DNA of 64,000 nucleotides, taken from the NCBI GenBank assembly GCA_035460985.1, contig DATHWC010000305.1:1-64000 (forward strand). Reading direction: 5' to 3'. A model generated the notes under the pieces. That model saw only the letters and a list, made by a program, of their open reading frames with translations. It was not told where the DNA came from and did not search any database. This document shows positions 1 through 7,367 of this stretch, piece after piece. The position numbers and the translations under genes are program-made. Each line of letters opens with the position of its first letter. Position 1 is the first letter of the stretch. Origin of the DNA: Lunatibacter sp035460985. GTDB taxonomy: Bacteria > Bacteroidota > Bacteroidia > Cytophagales > Cyclobacteriaceae.

Positions 1-296
1 ATTTCACCATCTTCTTCCCTGATTATGGCTCGGCAAGTAACTTGAACGTTGATTTCAGGTATTATCTGACGGAAGGTATTCTCCAATGGTATGGTCTGGC
101 GGGGTTTACAAACCATTGGTCAAGTATTGATATTGCCGGAGGCACCGTGACATCCAGCAGACAAGGAGCCAATATAGGTGCCGGCGGCGTATTGAAGTTT
201 GCGGATCGGCTTGCGTTTAATCCGGAGATAAAATATCAGGCGATGAGTGGGGGACAGGCTGTCTTTCGACTTGGATTGGTCTATTCTCTTAATTAG
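1..296 (+). CDS. outer-membrane beta-barrel protein, C-terminal fragment (5' end outside window)
   Basis: The frame is open from the first bases of the window, so the start lies upstream; about 97 codons are visible before TAG at 294-296. The residues alternate between hydrophobic/aromatic and polar in short strands separated by Gly/Asn-rich turns. The chain ends in a final strand closing with LGLVYSLN, as expected for the last strands of a small outer-membrane barrel (OmpW/OmpX or PorT-like size class). No specific family can be named from this fragment. It converges with the DUF3109 gene on the other strand. Confidence 0.6.
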   Translation, partial: FTIFFPDYGSASNLNVDFRYYLTEGILQWYGLAGFTNHWSSIDIAGGTVTSSRQGANIGAGGVLKFADRLAFNPEIKYQAMSGGQAVFRLGLVYSLN

Positions 297-389
297 ATAT
301 GATGGGGGGGTCTGAAAAGGGTCCCCTTATTTAACCTTTGCAGCTAATCGAGAAATTGAATTCAAAATTACGAATTACGTGCTCGTTTT

Positions 390-956
390 CTAACTCCCCT
401 CAATCTCTTCTACCAACTGATTATACCAGTCCTCGCCGTATTTCCGGGTCAGGGCATCTTTCAAAAATTTGTAAAGTGGCACGCCAAGTTTTTTCCCAAG
501 GACACAGGCCGCATCGCATATTTCCCATCGGTCATAATTCAAGGCGTCATATTGGTCGTATTTTGTAATCCTAATAGGATATAAATGGCAGCTAACAGGC
601 TTTCGAAAAGTGGATTTTCCGTCAAAGTAAGCTTGCTCAATGCCGCACTTCAATACGCCTTTTTCGTCGCGGAGCGAGAATGCGCAGGCACCATTATCCC
701 CAATTGTAGCCGTGCCTTTTTCTCCGTCCATATCATAGGCCCATACGCCCAGCCTTTCAATCACTTCGATCCCCTCCTCCGACAGGTAAGGTCTAATGGC
801 CGAATAGTTTTGTTGCAGTTCACCGATTTCATCATCTTCCAACGGAGCGCCGGCATCTCCCTCCACACAACAGGCTCCCTTGCATTTTTCCAAATCGCAG
901 ACAAAAAAATTTTCCTTTATATCATCACTTAAAACAGCGTTTTCTACAATAATCAT
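390..956 (-). CDS. DUF3109 family cysteine-rich protein
   Basis: This 188-residue protein matches the DUF3109 family common in Bacteroidota. The N-terminal part has a dense cysteine motif (FVCDLEKCKGACC, about residues 19-31), and further cysteines occur in CAF, LKCG, SCHLYP and ICDAAC. This pattern suggests binding of a metal or Fe-S cluster, although the function is unknown. I chose the ATG at 956, which gives the usual MIIVENAVLSDD start. The upstream Met at 1055 would lie inside the terminator of the neighbouring receptor gene and add residues atypical of the family. A -7 promoter element lies 20 bp upstream. Confidence 0.85.
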   Translation of the reverse strand: MIIVENAVLSDDIKENFFVCDLEKCKGACCVEGDAGAPLEDDEIGELQQNYSAIRPYLSEEGIEVIERLGVWAYDMDGEKGTATIGDNGACAFSLRDEKGVLKCGIEQAYFDGKSTFRKPVSCHLYPIRITKYDQYDALNYDRWEICDAACVLGKKLGVPLYKFLKDALTRKYGEDWYNQLVEEIEGS

Positions 957-975
957 CCTTTTCAATATTAGCACA

Positions 976-983
976 CAAAGATA
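976..983 (-). promoter_or_regulatory. Bacteroidota -7 promoter element for the DUF3109 gene
   Basis: Read on the minus strand this is TATCTTTG, an exact match to the TAnnTTTG -7 consensus used by the Bacteroidota primary sigma factor. It ends 19 bp before the ATG at 956, so the leader would be very short. No good TTG -33 element is seen at the usual spacing. Confidence 0.45.
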
Positions 984-1017
984 TGGAATATTTAGCGGTC
1001 CCGTTAGGGTATTCCTA

Positions 1018-1054
1018 TCAAAAAAAATAGCCGCCCCAACGAATTGAGGCGGCA
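1018..1054 (-). terminator. Rho-independent terminator of the TonB receptor gene
   Basis: On the minus strand a GC-rich hairpin (GCCGCC arm at 1048-1053 pairing with GGCGGC at 1030-1035) is followed by TA and a run of T residues. It lies about 85 bp past the stop of the receptor gene and before the DUF3109 gene, so the two genes are separate transcription units. Confidence 0.85.
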
Positions 1055-1136
1055 TAACCCAGCACTATGAAGAAAAGCTATAATAGCTTTACGGTGATAT
1101 AACTTTCCACTTTGGAAAAAGTTTATGATTAGGGAA

Positions 1137-3611
1137 TTAAAATCGAAATTCATACCCCATTGTAATAAATCGCGGTATACCAACCCGGATGCCCTGAGGT
1201 CTTCTATTGGCGATATAGCGCTCATTAAATATGTTTTTAACGGACAGATTGAATCTTGAATTCCATTTATCCACATTATAAAAAACATTGGCGTCCATCA
1301 AAAAATACGAAGGAATTTCCCCCGTCCTTCCGTCAACAGAAGGCGCAATGGAATTTATCTCATCGGTAAATTGATTCCCCACATAATTGGCCGTGACCCG
1401 TGCACCGAGGCCCATGTTGGATTCTAAGGTCAAAGCGCTATTGATAAACCACTCCGGTGCATAGGGGGTTCGGTTGCCGTTAATATTCATGTCATCGATA
1501 AATCTATCCTCTGAGAAAGTAGAGTGGACATAGGTAGCATTGACGTCATATCGCAAGTTCACCGATTTGAATCCCAGCAACTGCCCGATGTCAAAAACGA
1601 GAGCCGACTCAATTCCTTGGTGTAAGGTAGCCCCTGCGTTGACCACGCCAAAACCAATTCCTCCCGCTGATTCTGCCACCGGAATAATCTGGTTTGAAAA
1701 GTCCATCCGGAACGCGGTCATTTCCAAGAATAGCCAACGCTTCAGGTCGGATCTAAAACCCAACTCATAATTCCAGCTCTCTTCAGCATCCAAATCCAGC
1801 GCGTCGCCCGTAGATGTAATGGCATCCTTGGTACGTGGAGGGGCATATCCTTTGTGCACACCACCAAATACGCTCACCTTAACATTGGGCCGGTAGTTAA
1901 ACCCAAGCCCGGGAATGATTTCTGTGACAGAGTTACCCGCCACTAAAACCGTATCAACGATTCCAATCCCGGGAAAATTACGCCGGTTTATATCTCTTTC
2001 ATAATTGAAGTTTTCCATCCGTACCCCTCCGCTTAACAATATTTTTTCGGTTAACTGGAGTTTGTTCTCCGCATAGGCACTTATTGCCTGGCCCGTCCGG
2101 ATTTCATCCTCTACGAGATTTCCACTTTTGACTCCTGCCTTAGTGCCATTTACCCGTTGCTCAAACGCTCGCTCATATAGGAGTCTGGTACCAACAACCA
2201 TGTCATTTTTCCTACCAAATAAGTCATGCTTTATTTCAAGCCTTGGTTCAAAACCCGCTACTTCAAACTGTCTATTCCTGTTTCCTGTGGAGTTTCTCAT
2301 AAAGATGGCTCCACCGGGCACATCGGTGCTTCCCCAAGTCACCCCAGTCCAATTGGAAGGAGCGTTGTTGCCCTCATTGGATGTAAAATCCTGTCTGTTC
2401 CAGTTTCGGGTAGTGGTATATCCGTAGGCGATAGTCCTTAGTTTTACATTTTCACTGAATCTATATTTGTGACTAAAACTCAGAGAATATCGCTTAACAT
2501 CCAGCTGATCGTCAGGAGCCATGCGAACAAAATCTTCGCCGCCCCTATCGTACATCACCTGGTTAATTCCAATATAGGTGGAATTTGAAACCTCATTATA
2601 TACACCCAATTTCACGCCCAGCTCAGACTTCTCGTTCATATTGAACAGAAACTTTGTGTTGAAGTCCGTAATATCAAACTCAGTAGGACCTATGTGTTGC
2701 GCCTGCTTTTTCATCAGGTTTACCTGAATTCCCGTGTTGCCGTATGTGTTGCCATAATTGACCAAACCACTGAAAAAACCTCCCTGCCCTCCTTGGATTC
2801 TAATAGAACCCTCTTGCCCAGAAGGTGGGTTTGGAGTGAGGTAATTGACAACACCTCCGATAGTTTGAGGTCCGTAAAGTATTTGACCCGATCCTTTGAG
2901 GATCTCAATACCTGCCATTCGGTCTATGGCAGGAGTATAGTACATTTCAGGTTCTCCGTAGGGGGCGAGAGCTACCGGCACTCCGTCTTCCAAAACCAAC
3001 ACAGACCGACTTCGATCTGGATCCAAACCCCTGATGCCTATGTTGACCCGCATTCCCACGCCCTCTTCATCTACAACGTGTATGCCCGGCGACCTTCTCA
3101 ATACCTCATTGCCGCTGATAGGAGATATGTTCTCAATTTCCTTTTTATCTATAAATGTAACGGCTCCAGGAACTTTACTAAAAATCCTGTCTTTGTCGGA
3201 AACAACAGTAACCTGTGGCATTTCAACACCGACTTCGGTAAATGCAAGTTCCAGTGTCCTTATTTGCCCCTTGACTACGTCAATGTCCTCCAGAATTGGC
3301 TTAAAACCGAGAGCGGATATTTTAAGGGTGTATTTTCCATCCGCTAGATCATAAATCTGAAAATTACCGTCAATATCCGTGTGTGCCCCCTTTACCGTAC
3401 CAACTACAAGGATATTGGCGTAGGGAATGGGCTCCCCTTCTAATGAGCTGATACTGCCTTTAATGGCGAGTTCCCTATTATCAGAATCCTTATCCACCCC
3501 GTTTTTTCCGAAAATTGCGTGCGTCCCTGTAAAGAAAAATATAGCCAGTACTAGCGTAGCAACAAACGGCTTGAAATTGAGAAAGGAATTTTGCTTGTAA
3601 AAACGTTCCAT
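1137..3611 (-). CDS. TonB-dependent outer-membrane receptor, FecA-like
   Basis: An 824-residue receptor that imports a ligand across the outer membrane using TonB energy. It has an N-terminal signal segment (about residues 14-35) and then a carboxypeptidase-like regulatory domain (about 48-125: IKGSISS, then YANILV, then DGNFQI). The plug domain (about 140-260) contains RVNIGIRGLDPDRSRSVLVL and VVNYLTP. The rest is a barrel ending in MGYEFRF with a terminal Phe. The plug resembles Fe(III)-dicitrate receptors (FecA/FecA-like) more than SusC, and the length is well below SusC. No SusD, FecI or FecR gene is adjacent, so the substrate is unproven; an iron chelate is likely. It has its own consensus promoter and terminator. 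Confidence 0.9.
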   Translation of the reverse strand: MERFYKQNSFLNFKPFVATLVLAIFFFTGTHAIFGKNGVDKDSDNRELAIKGSISSLEGEPIPYANILVVGTVKGAHTDIDGNFQIYDLADGKYTLKISALGFKPILEDIDVVKGQIRTLELAFTEVGVEMPQVTVVSDKDRIFSKVPGAVTFIDKKEIENISPISGNEVLRRSPGIHVVDEEGVGMRVNIGIRGLDPDRSRSVLVLEDGVPVALAPYGEPEMYYTPAIDRMAGIEILKGSGQILYGPQTIGGVVNYLTPNPPSGQEGSIRIQGGQGGFFSGLVNYGNTYGNTGIQVNLMKKQAQHIGPTEFDITDFNTKFLFNMNEKSELGVKLGVYNEVSNSTYIGINQVMYDRGGEDFVRMAPDDQLDVKRYSLSFSHKYRFSENVKLRTIAYGYTTTRNWNRQDFTSNEGNNAPSNWTGVTWGSTDVPGGAIFMRNSTGNRNRQFEVAGFEPRLEIKHDLFGRKNDMVVGTRLLYERAFEQRVNGTKAGVKSGNLVEDEIRTGQAISAYAENKLQLTEKILLSGGVRMENFNYERDINRRNFPGIGIVDTVLVAGNSVTEIIPGLGFNYRPNVKVSVFGGVHKGYAPPRTKDAITSTGDALDLDAEESWNYELGFRSDLKRWLFLEMTAFRMDFSNQIIPVAESAGGIGFGVVNAGATLHQGIESALVFDIGQLLGFKSVNLRYDVNATYVHSTFSEDRFIDDMNINGNRTPYAPEWFINSALTLESNMGLGARVTANYVGNQFTDEINSIAPSVDGRTGEIPSYFLMDANVFYNVDKWNSRFNLSVKNIFNERYIANRRPQGIRVGIPRFITMGYEFRF

Positions 3612-3658
3612 AAATATCCGCTCTTCTTATTTAGATTTATTATAGATATTAATAAGCG

Positions 3659-3690
3659 CAAATATATTCGCTATTTAAACTCAATCCAAA
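3659..3690 (-). promoter_or_regulatory. consensus Bacteroidota promoter of the TonB receptor gene
   Basis: On the minus strand TTTG (3690-3687) is followed after 20 bp by TATATTTG (3666-3659), matching the TTTG / TAnnTTTG consensus in both boxes. Transcription would start about 40 bp before the ATG at 3611. Confidence 0.65.
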
Positions 3691-3821
3691 TAAACGAAAC
3701 GAAAAGCTTCATTGATATTTGGCATAAGGTATTTGAGTTAATAGAAAACATCAATTGTTTTTAGCTTGGCTGCAAATGTGGGATATTATCAGGCATTCAT
3801 GAGAAATTCTCCAAATTCCCG

Positions 3822-3829
3822 TAAATTAG
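3822..3829 (+). promoter_or_regulatory. putative -7 element of rnpB
   Basis: TAAATTAG is one mismatch from TAnnTTTG and ends 4 bp before the first paired base of the RNase P P1 helix at 3834. That is where a -7 element should sit if the RNA starts at P1. No clear -33 box is visible. Confidence 0.4.
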
Positions 3830-3833
3830 CACC

Positions 3834-4235
3834 GTGCAAGCCGACCTGTCGCTGTCCCTTGCGGGAGAGAGGAAAGTCCGGGCAACGCAGAGCGCCATAC
3901 TTCCTAACGGGAAGGGGTCATTCTGGCGACGGAATGATTACAGAAAGTGCCACAGAAATTAAACCGCCCAACTCCTGCAAAGGAACGGGTAAGGGTGAAA
4001 TGGTGGGGTAAGAGCCCACCGTCCCGCTGGCGACATCGGGAGCAGGGCAAACCTTATGGGTTGAAAGATCAAATAGGCTCCGGGCTAAGGGTTGCTCGCC
4101 CAATCCCGTAGGGAAACCGGAGTGGGTAGATCGATGGATCCAAGTCGTGAGGCTTGGGCTAGATAAATGACAGGTATTGTTGCATCAGGATTTATCCACC
4201 TGCAACAAGACAGAACCCGGCTTACAGGCTTGCAC
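3834..4235 (+). ncRNA. rnpB: RNase P RNA (class A)
   Basis: This is the catalytic RNA of RNase P, which removes 5' leaders from tRNA precursors. The universally conserved blocks are present: GAGGAAAGTCCGGGC near 3869-3883, the ACAGAAA region near 3940-3959, and the 3' block ACAGAACCCGGCTTA at 4210-4224. The ends are defined by a perfect 9-bp P1 helix, GTGCAAGCC (3834-3842) with GGCTTGCAC (4227-4235), giving about 402 nt, normal for class A. A reading frame across 3766-4011 is incidental. No terminator is seen before the response-regulator gene 33 bp downstream, so read-through is likely. Confidence 0.96.
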
Positions 4236-4267
4236 CTTTAATTGAACTAAAATATAGGAGTAACGAT

Positions 4268-5425
4268 ATGTCAAAAATTTTAATCATCGATGATGAAAAG
4301 GTAATTCGGTCCACCTTAAAGGAGATTTTAGAATACGAGAAATATGAAATTTTTGAAGCACAAGATGGACAGGAAGGCTTTGAGATGATTGAAAAACAGG
4401 ATTTTGATCTGGTACTTTGTGATGTTAAAATGCCCAAGATGGATGGCATGGAGGTGTTAACCAAAAGTCAAAGCCTGGATAGACAACCACAATTTATCAT
4501 GATTTCCGCCCATGGAAGTATAGAAACCGCGGTCGAAGCCACAAAAAAAGGTGCGTTTGATTTTATCCCAAAACCTCCCGATTTAAATCGATTGTTGCTC
4601 ACTGTGAGAAATGCTTTGGACAAAAAAACCTTGGTTCAGGAAACCAAAGTGTTGAAAAAGAAGCTTTCCAAGAAGTTGGATATGGTCGGGGAATCCAAAA
4701 GAATCCAACAGGTGAAAGACACCATTGAAAAAGTGGCTCCTACCGATGCCCGGGTTCTTATCACAGGTCCCAATGGCACAGGAAAGGAACTGGTAGCCCA
4801 CTGGATCCACGAGAAAAGCAACCGTGCAAATGCCCCCTTCATTGCCGTTAATTGTGCAGCGATTCCTTCCGAATTAATTGAAAGTGAATTGTTTGGACAT
4901 GAAAAAGGTGCCTTTACTTCCGCCATGAAACAGCGTCAGGGGAAGTTTGAACAAGCCCACGGCGGGACTCTTTTTCTGGATGAAGTAGGAGATATGAGCT
5001 TATCCGCACAGGCAAAAGTGCTGCGTGCGTTGCAAGAACACAAAATCTCACGGGTCGGTGGAGACAAAGATATTACCGTAGATGTACGTGTCTTGGCCGC
5101 AACTAATAAAGACCTGAAAGCAGAGATCAAAAGTGGGGAATTCCGCGAAGACCTTTACCACAGGTTGAGTGTGATCGTAATACAAGTACCCCCCTTAAAA
5201 GACAGAATTGAAGATATCCCCCTGCTTGTTGACAAATTTCTAACTGACATAGCCGGAGAATATGGAACTTCCAAAAAGGAAATTGATGAGTCCGCTCTTA
5301 AAAAACTCCAACAAAATCCCTGGACGGGAAATATACGGGAGTTGAGAAACGTGGTAGAACGCCTCGTGATTTTAGGCAGTAAAACCATCACAGAAGAGGA
5401 CGTGAAAAAATATGCTGACTATTAA
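4268..5425 (+). CDS. NtrC-like response regulator (REC plus sigma-54 AAA+ domain) lacking a DNA-binding domain
   Basis: A 385-residue two-component response regulator. The receiver domain (1-120) has acidic residues at 8-9 and phospho-acceptor Asp52 (LCDVKMPKMDG). A sigma-54 activator AAA+ domain (about 138-370) follows, with Walker A GPNGTGK (167-173), Walker B TLFLDE (234-239), and an arginine-rich sensor II stretch near WTGNIRELRN. The sigma-54 contact loop, normally GAFTGA, reads GAFTSA (214-219). The protein ends at residue 385, only about 15 residues past the AAA+ lid, so the C-terminal Fis-type helix-turn-helix is absent. It may therefore act from solution or work outside sigma-54 activation. 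No histidine kinase is adjacent. An AGGAG-like ribosome site precedes the ATG. It starts 33 bp after rnpB. Confidence 0.9.
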   Translation: MSKILIIDDEKVIRSTLKEILEYEKYEIFEAQDGQEGFEMIEKQDFDLVLCDVKMPKMDGMEVLTKSQSLDRQPQFIMISAHGSIETAVEATKKGAFDFIPKPPDLNRLLLTVRNALDKKTLVQETKVLKKKLSKKLDMVGESKRIQQVKDTIEKVAPTDARVLITGPNGTGKELVAHWIHEKSNRANAPFIAVNCAAIPSELIESELFGHEKGAFTSAMKQRQGKFEQAHGGTLFLDEVGDMSLSAQAKVLRALQEHKISRVGGDKDITVDVRVLAATNKDLKAEIKSGEFREDLYHRLSVIVIQVPPLKDRIEDIPLLVDKFLTDIAGEYGTSKKEIDESALKKLQQNPWTGNIRELRNVVERLVILGSKTITEEDVKKYADY

Positions 5426-5437
5426 GGTCAGCATATT
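5405..5437 (-). terminator. terminator of the small lipoprotein gene, overlapping the convergent response-regulator end
   Basis: An 11-bp perfect stem (5409-5419 with 5427-5437) surrounds the response-regulator stop codon. On the minus strand it is followed directly by six T residues, a good Rho-independent terminator for the 39-residue gene. On the plus strand the following bases are only weakly T-rich. Confidence 0.75.
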
Positions 5438-5438
5438 C

Positions 5439-5558
5439 CTATCCTTTGCCTTGATTTGTGTAATCTGCCTTGGCATAAGCCGGGCATGGCTTGCTGGAGG
5501 CACATGCACCCATGGCCAAAATAGCCACAAACAACATCGAAATAATTAAACTTTTCAT
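5439..5558 (-). CDS. 39-residue lipoprotein
   Basis: A complete small gene of 39 codons plus TAG. The product starts MKSLIISML, continues with a hydrophobic segment, and has the lipobox LAMGAC, so Cys18 would be lipidated by signal peptidase II. The mature peptide is only 22 residues, begins CASSKPCPAYAKADYT, and holds a second Cys. A strong terminator follows the stop, the reading frame is closed neatly, and it sits between two well-supported genes, which supports it being real. The function is unknown. Small lipoproteins of this kind are easily missed because of their length. Confidence 0.7.
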   Translation of the reverse strand: MKSLIISMLFVAILAMGACASSKPCPAYAKADYTNQGKG

Positions 5559-5610
5559 AAATTTATTTTTTAACTGATCAAATATGAATAAATAAATACC
5601 CAATACAAAA

Positions 5611-6606
5611 CTAATTTACCATTAAATTACATCCTCGCAGGTCACTGTTGTCAAATCTCCCCAAAATTTCCAGTTCTCCGCTTCCATCTATTCTACCCAA
5701 ATCCTGAGTCTCGATAAATGCACAGGAATGGAAATTTGCCAAATCTATAATGTTCATCCCGCCTACCTTCCTGTCTTGATACGCAAAGGGGTCATGCGTA
5801 TCCCTGATGTAAACGCTCATTGTTTTAGGCAGCGTATATTTTCCACCGCTTTTCGAATAGGCTTGAGACATTAATTCTGTCATACCGTATTCGGAATGAA
5901 TAGCATCTACCTGAAATCCCTTTCGCAACTGTTCATGAACTTCTTCCCGAATCATTTCTTTTCGCCTCCCTTTCATTCCCCCCGTTTCCATGACGATCAA
6001 ATTATTCAATGCAGGGATCTCTTTTAGCTCTTCTACCAATTCCAGCAAAGCAAAAGTCACGCCGATTAAGAGCACTTTTTTGCCGGATGACTTGCTTGCT
6101 GATAAAGTGTCTGATAATTTTTGGTAATCATATAAATAAAAACCCGAAAATGGGGAATTGGTTTGAGAAATAAAATAATCAACCATAGCAACTAGTGAGC
6201 TTCCCTGACGCTCTAAATAAGAAGGAAGAAGGGCCAGGATGTGAAAATCACTCAAACTACCATAGGTTTCCTCAAATATCTGCTTTGTATGCTCAAGGTA
6301 AAATGTTTCAGACCAATAATAATGTTTGCTGTTCACCTGTCCAGTAGTCCCACTGCTTGAATAGAATTTGTCAGGATCAAAGTCCGGTCCACAATAAACT
6401 TTCTGGGACTTAAAAAAAGATATCGGAAGAAAGGGAATTTCGGTTAACCTGGAAATTTTTCCCGGGTCAATTTTTCGGGCTTGAATATAAGCCTCGTAAA
6501 CCGGGTTTTCCGCTGCCTGAAAACGAAAAAGCTCGAGGGCCAATCGTTCAAAGTCATTTTCTCCCATATTTTTAAGGGATTCTGAAAAACTTTTGAAATA
6601 TTTCAT
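5611..6606 (-). CDS. LuxE/PaaK-type acyl-protein synthetase
   Basis: A 331-residue member of the LuxE acyl-protein synthetase family (ANL superfamily: acyladenylate formation and transfer). The adenylate/phosphate-binding loop SSSGTTG is at 83-89, and a second core motif HSEYGMTEL lies near 239-247. In bioluminescent bacteria LuxE feeds fatty acid to the LuxC reductase. Here no luxC, luxA or luxB is nearby, so the role is different: probably activation of a carboxylic acid for transfer to a protein or small acceptor. It is read from its own promoter region, divergent from the lipoprotein gene. Confidence 0.85.
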   Translation of the reverse strand: MKYFKSFSESLKNMGENDFERLALELFRFQAAENPVYEAYIQARKIDPGKISRLTEIPFLPISFFKSQKVYCGPDFDPDKFYSSSGTTGQVNSKHYYWSETFYLEHTKQIFEETYGSLSDFHILALLPSYLERQGSSLVAMVDYFISQTNSPFSGFYLYDYQKLSDTLSASKSSGKKVLLIGVTFALLELVEELKEIPALNNLIVMETGGMKGRRKEMIREEVHEQLRKGFQVDAIHSEYGMTELMSQAYSKSGGKYTLPKTMSVYIRDTHDPFAYQDRKVGGMNIIDLANFHSCAFIETQDLGRIDGSGELEILGRFDNSDLRGCNLMVN

Positions 6607-6638
6607 CGTTATTTTTATGGTTAACCCCGTTTTTTAGT

Positions 6639-6646
6639 CAAATTTA
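6639..6646 (-). promoter_or_regulatory. -7 element upstream of the LuxE-like gene
   Basis: Minus-strand TAAATTTG is an exact TAnnTTTG match located 33 bp before the ATG at 6606. No convincing -33 element accompanies it. Confidence 0.45.
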
Positions 6647-6681
6647 CATCACACAAGTTGCCGCATAACGTTACTGAAACC

Positions 6682-7356
6682 ATGAAGGTAGTAAATAAGA
6701 CCGTTCTTCTTCTCATCCTATCCATGGGATTTTCCTGTATAGCTCCTCCAGTTAATTTCCCTACAGTACCTGAAATCAGCTTCAATAATCTGGAATTCGT
6801 GGAAACAACTGATGCGGATTCCTTGATTGTGACTTTAAATTTCCGGGATGCTGAAGGTGATTTGGGTCTAAATCCCAGAGAAATTAATCCTCCATTCAAC
6901 GAACTCGAATATCAAGTTGATAATCAAGGTACATTAATCACTTATGCAAACCGCCCTGCAGAAGCCCCCTCTTATAACAATAGAGATTGGATTATCTTTC
7001 CATTGATAAACAATATCGAAGTACGCGACACAATCTGGGTGAAAGAAAATCCGGACTATTATAATATTTTTGTCAAGTTTTACATAAAAAGGAGCGGGGA
7101 ATACACTGAATTTAATTGGTCTGACCCACCCTATTTCACAACCTTTAACGGTAGATTCCCAAGAATTCTTTCCGACGATAGGGATCGGGCAATAGAAGGG
7201 AATATACGCTATGGCATGTTGTCACTGGGTTGGAATAGCATCTTTAGGAATGATACGCTCAGACTTGATTTACAAATCCAAGACAGGGATTTGAACAGAA
7301 GTAATTTGGTATCCACACCTGATTTTACCTTGGCACAAATTCGGAGAGCCCGATAA
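6682..7356 (+). CDS. secreted lipoprotein of unknown function
   Basis: A 224-residue protein with an N-terminal signal ending in LSMGFSC (lipobox Cys about residue 19), so probably a periplasmic or outer-membrane lipoprotein. The mature part has the motif FRDAEGDLGLNP, seen in many Bacteroidota lipoproteins of unknown role, and a later DLQIQDRDLNRS stretch. The acidic DxEGDLGL segment could bind Ca2+, but this is only a guess. I chose ATG at 6682 rather than 6658 because it gives a normal signal peptide. It converges with the E1 dehydrogenase gene, 11 bp apart. Confidence 0.7.
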   Translation: MKVVNKTVLLLILSMGFSCIAPPVNFPTVPEISFNNLEFVETTDADSLIVTLNFRDAEGDLGLNPREINPPFNELEYQVDNQGTLITYANRPAEAPSYNNRDWIIFPLINNIEVRDTIWVKENPDYYNIFVKFYIKRSGEYTEFNWSDPPYFTTFNGRFPRILSDDRDRAIEGNIRYGMLSLGWNSIFRNDTLRLDLQIQDRDLNRSNLVSTPDFTLAQIRRAR

Positions 7357-7367
7357 AGTTTTTAACA

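Noticed and set aside
2694..3347. 217-codon plus-strand open frame
   Set aside because: It is antisense to the well-supported TonB receptor gene and has no family resemblance.
3766..4011. Open frame of 81 codons
   Set aside because: It runs through the 5' half of the RNase P RNA gene, whose conserved blocks and P1 helix are clear.
5611..6606. Possible bioluminescence (lux) operon
   Set aside because: The LuxE-like gene stands alone, without luxC, luxA, luxB or luxD.
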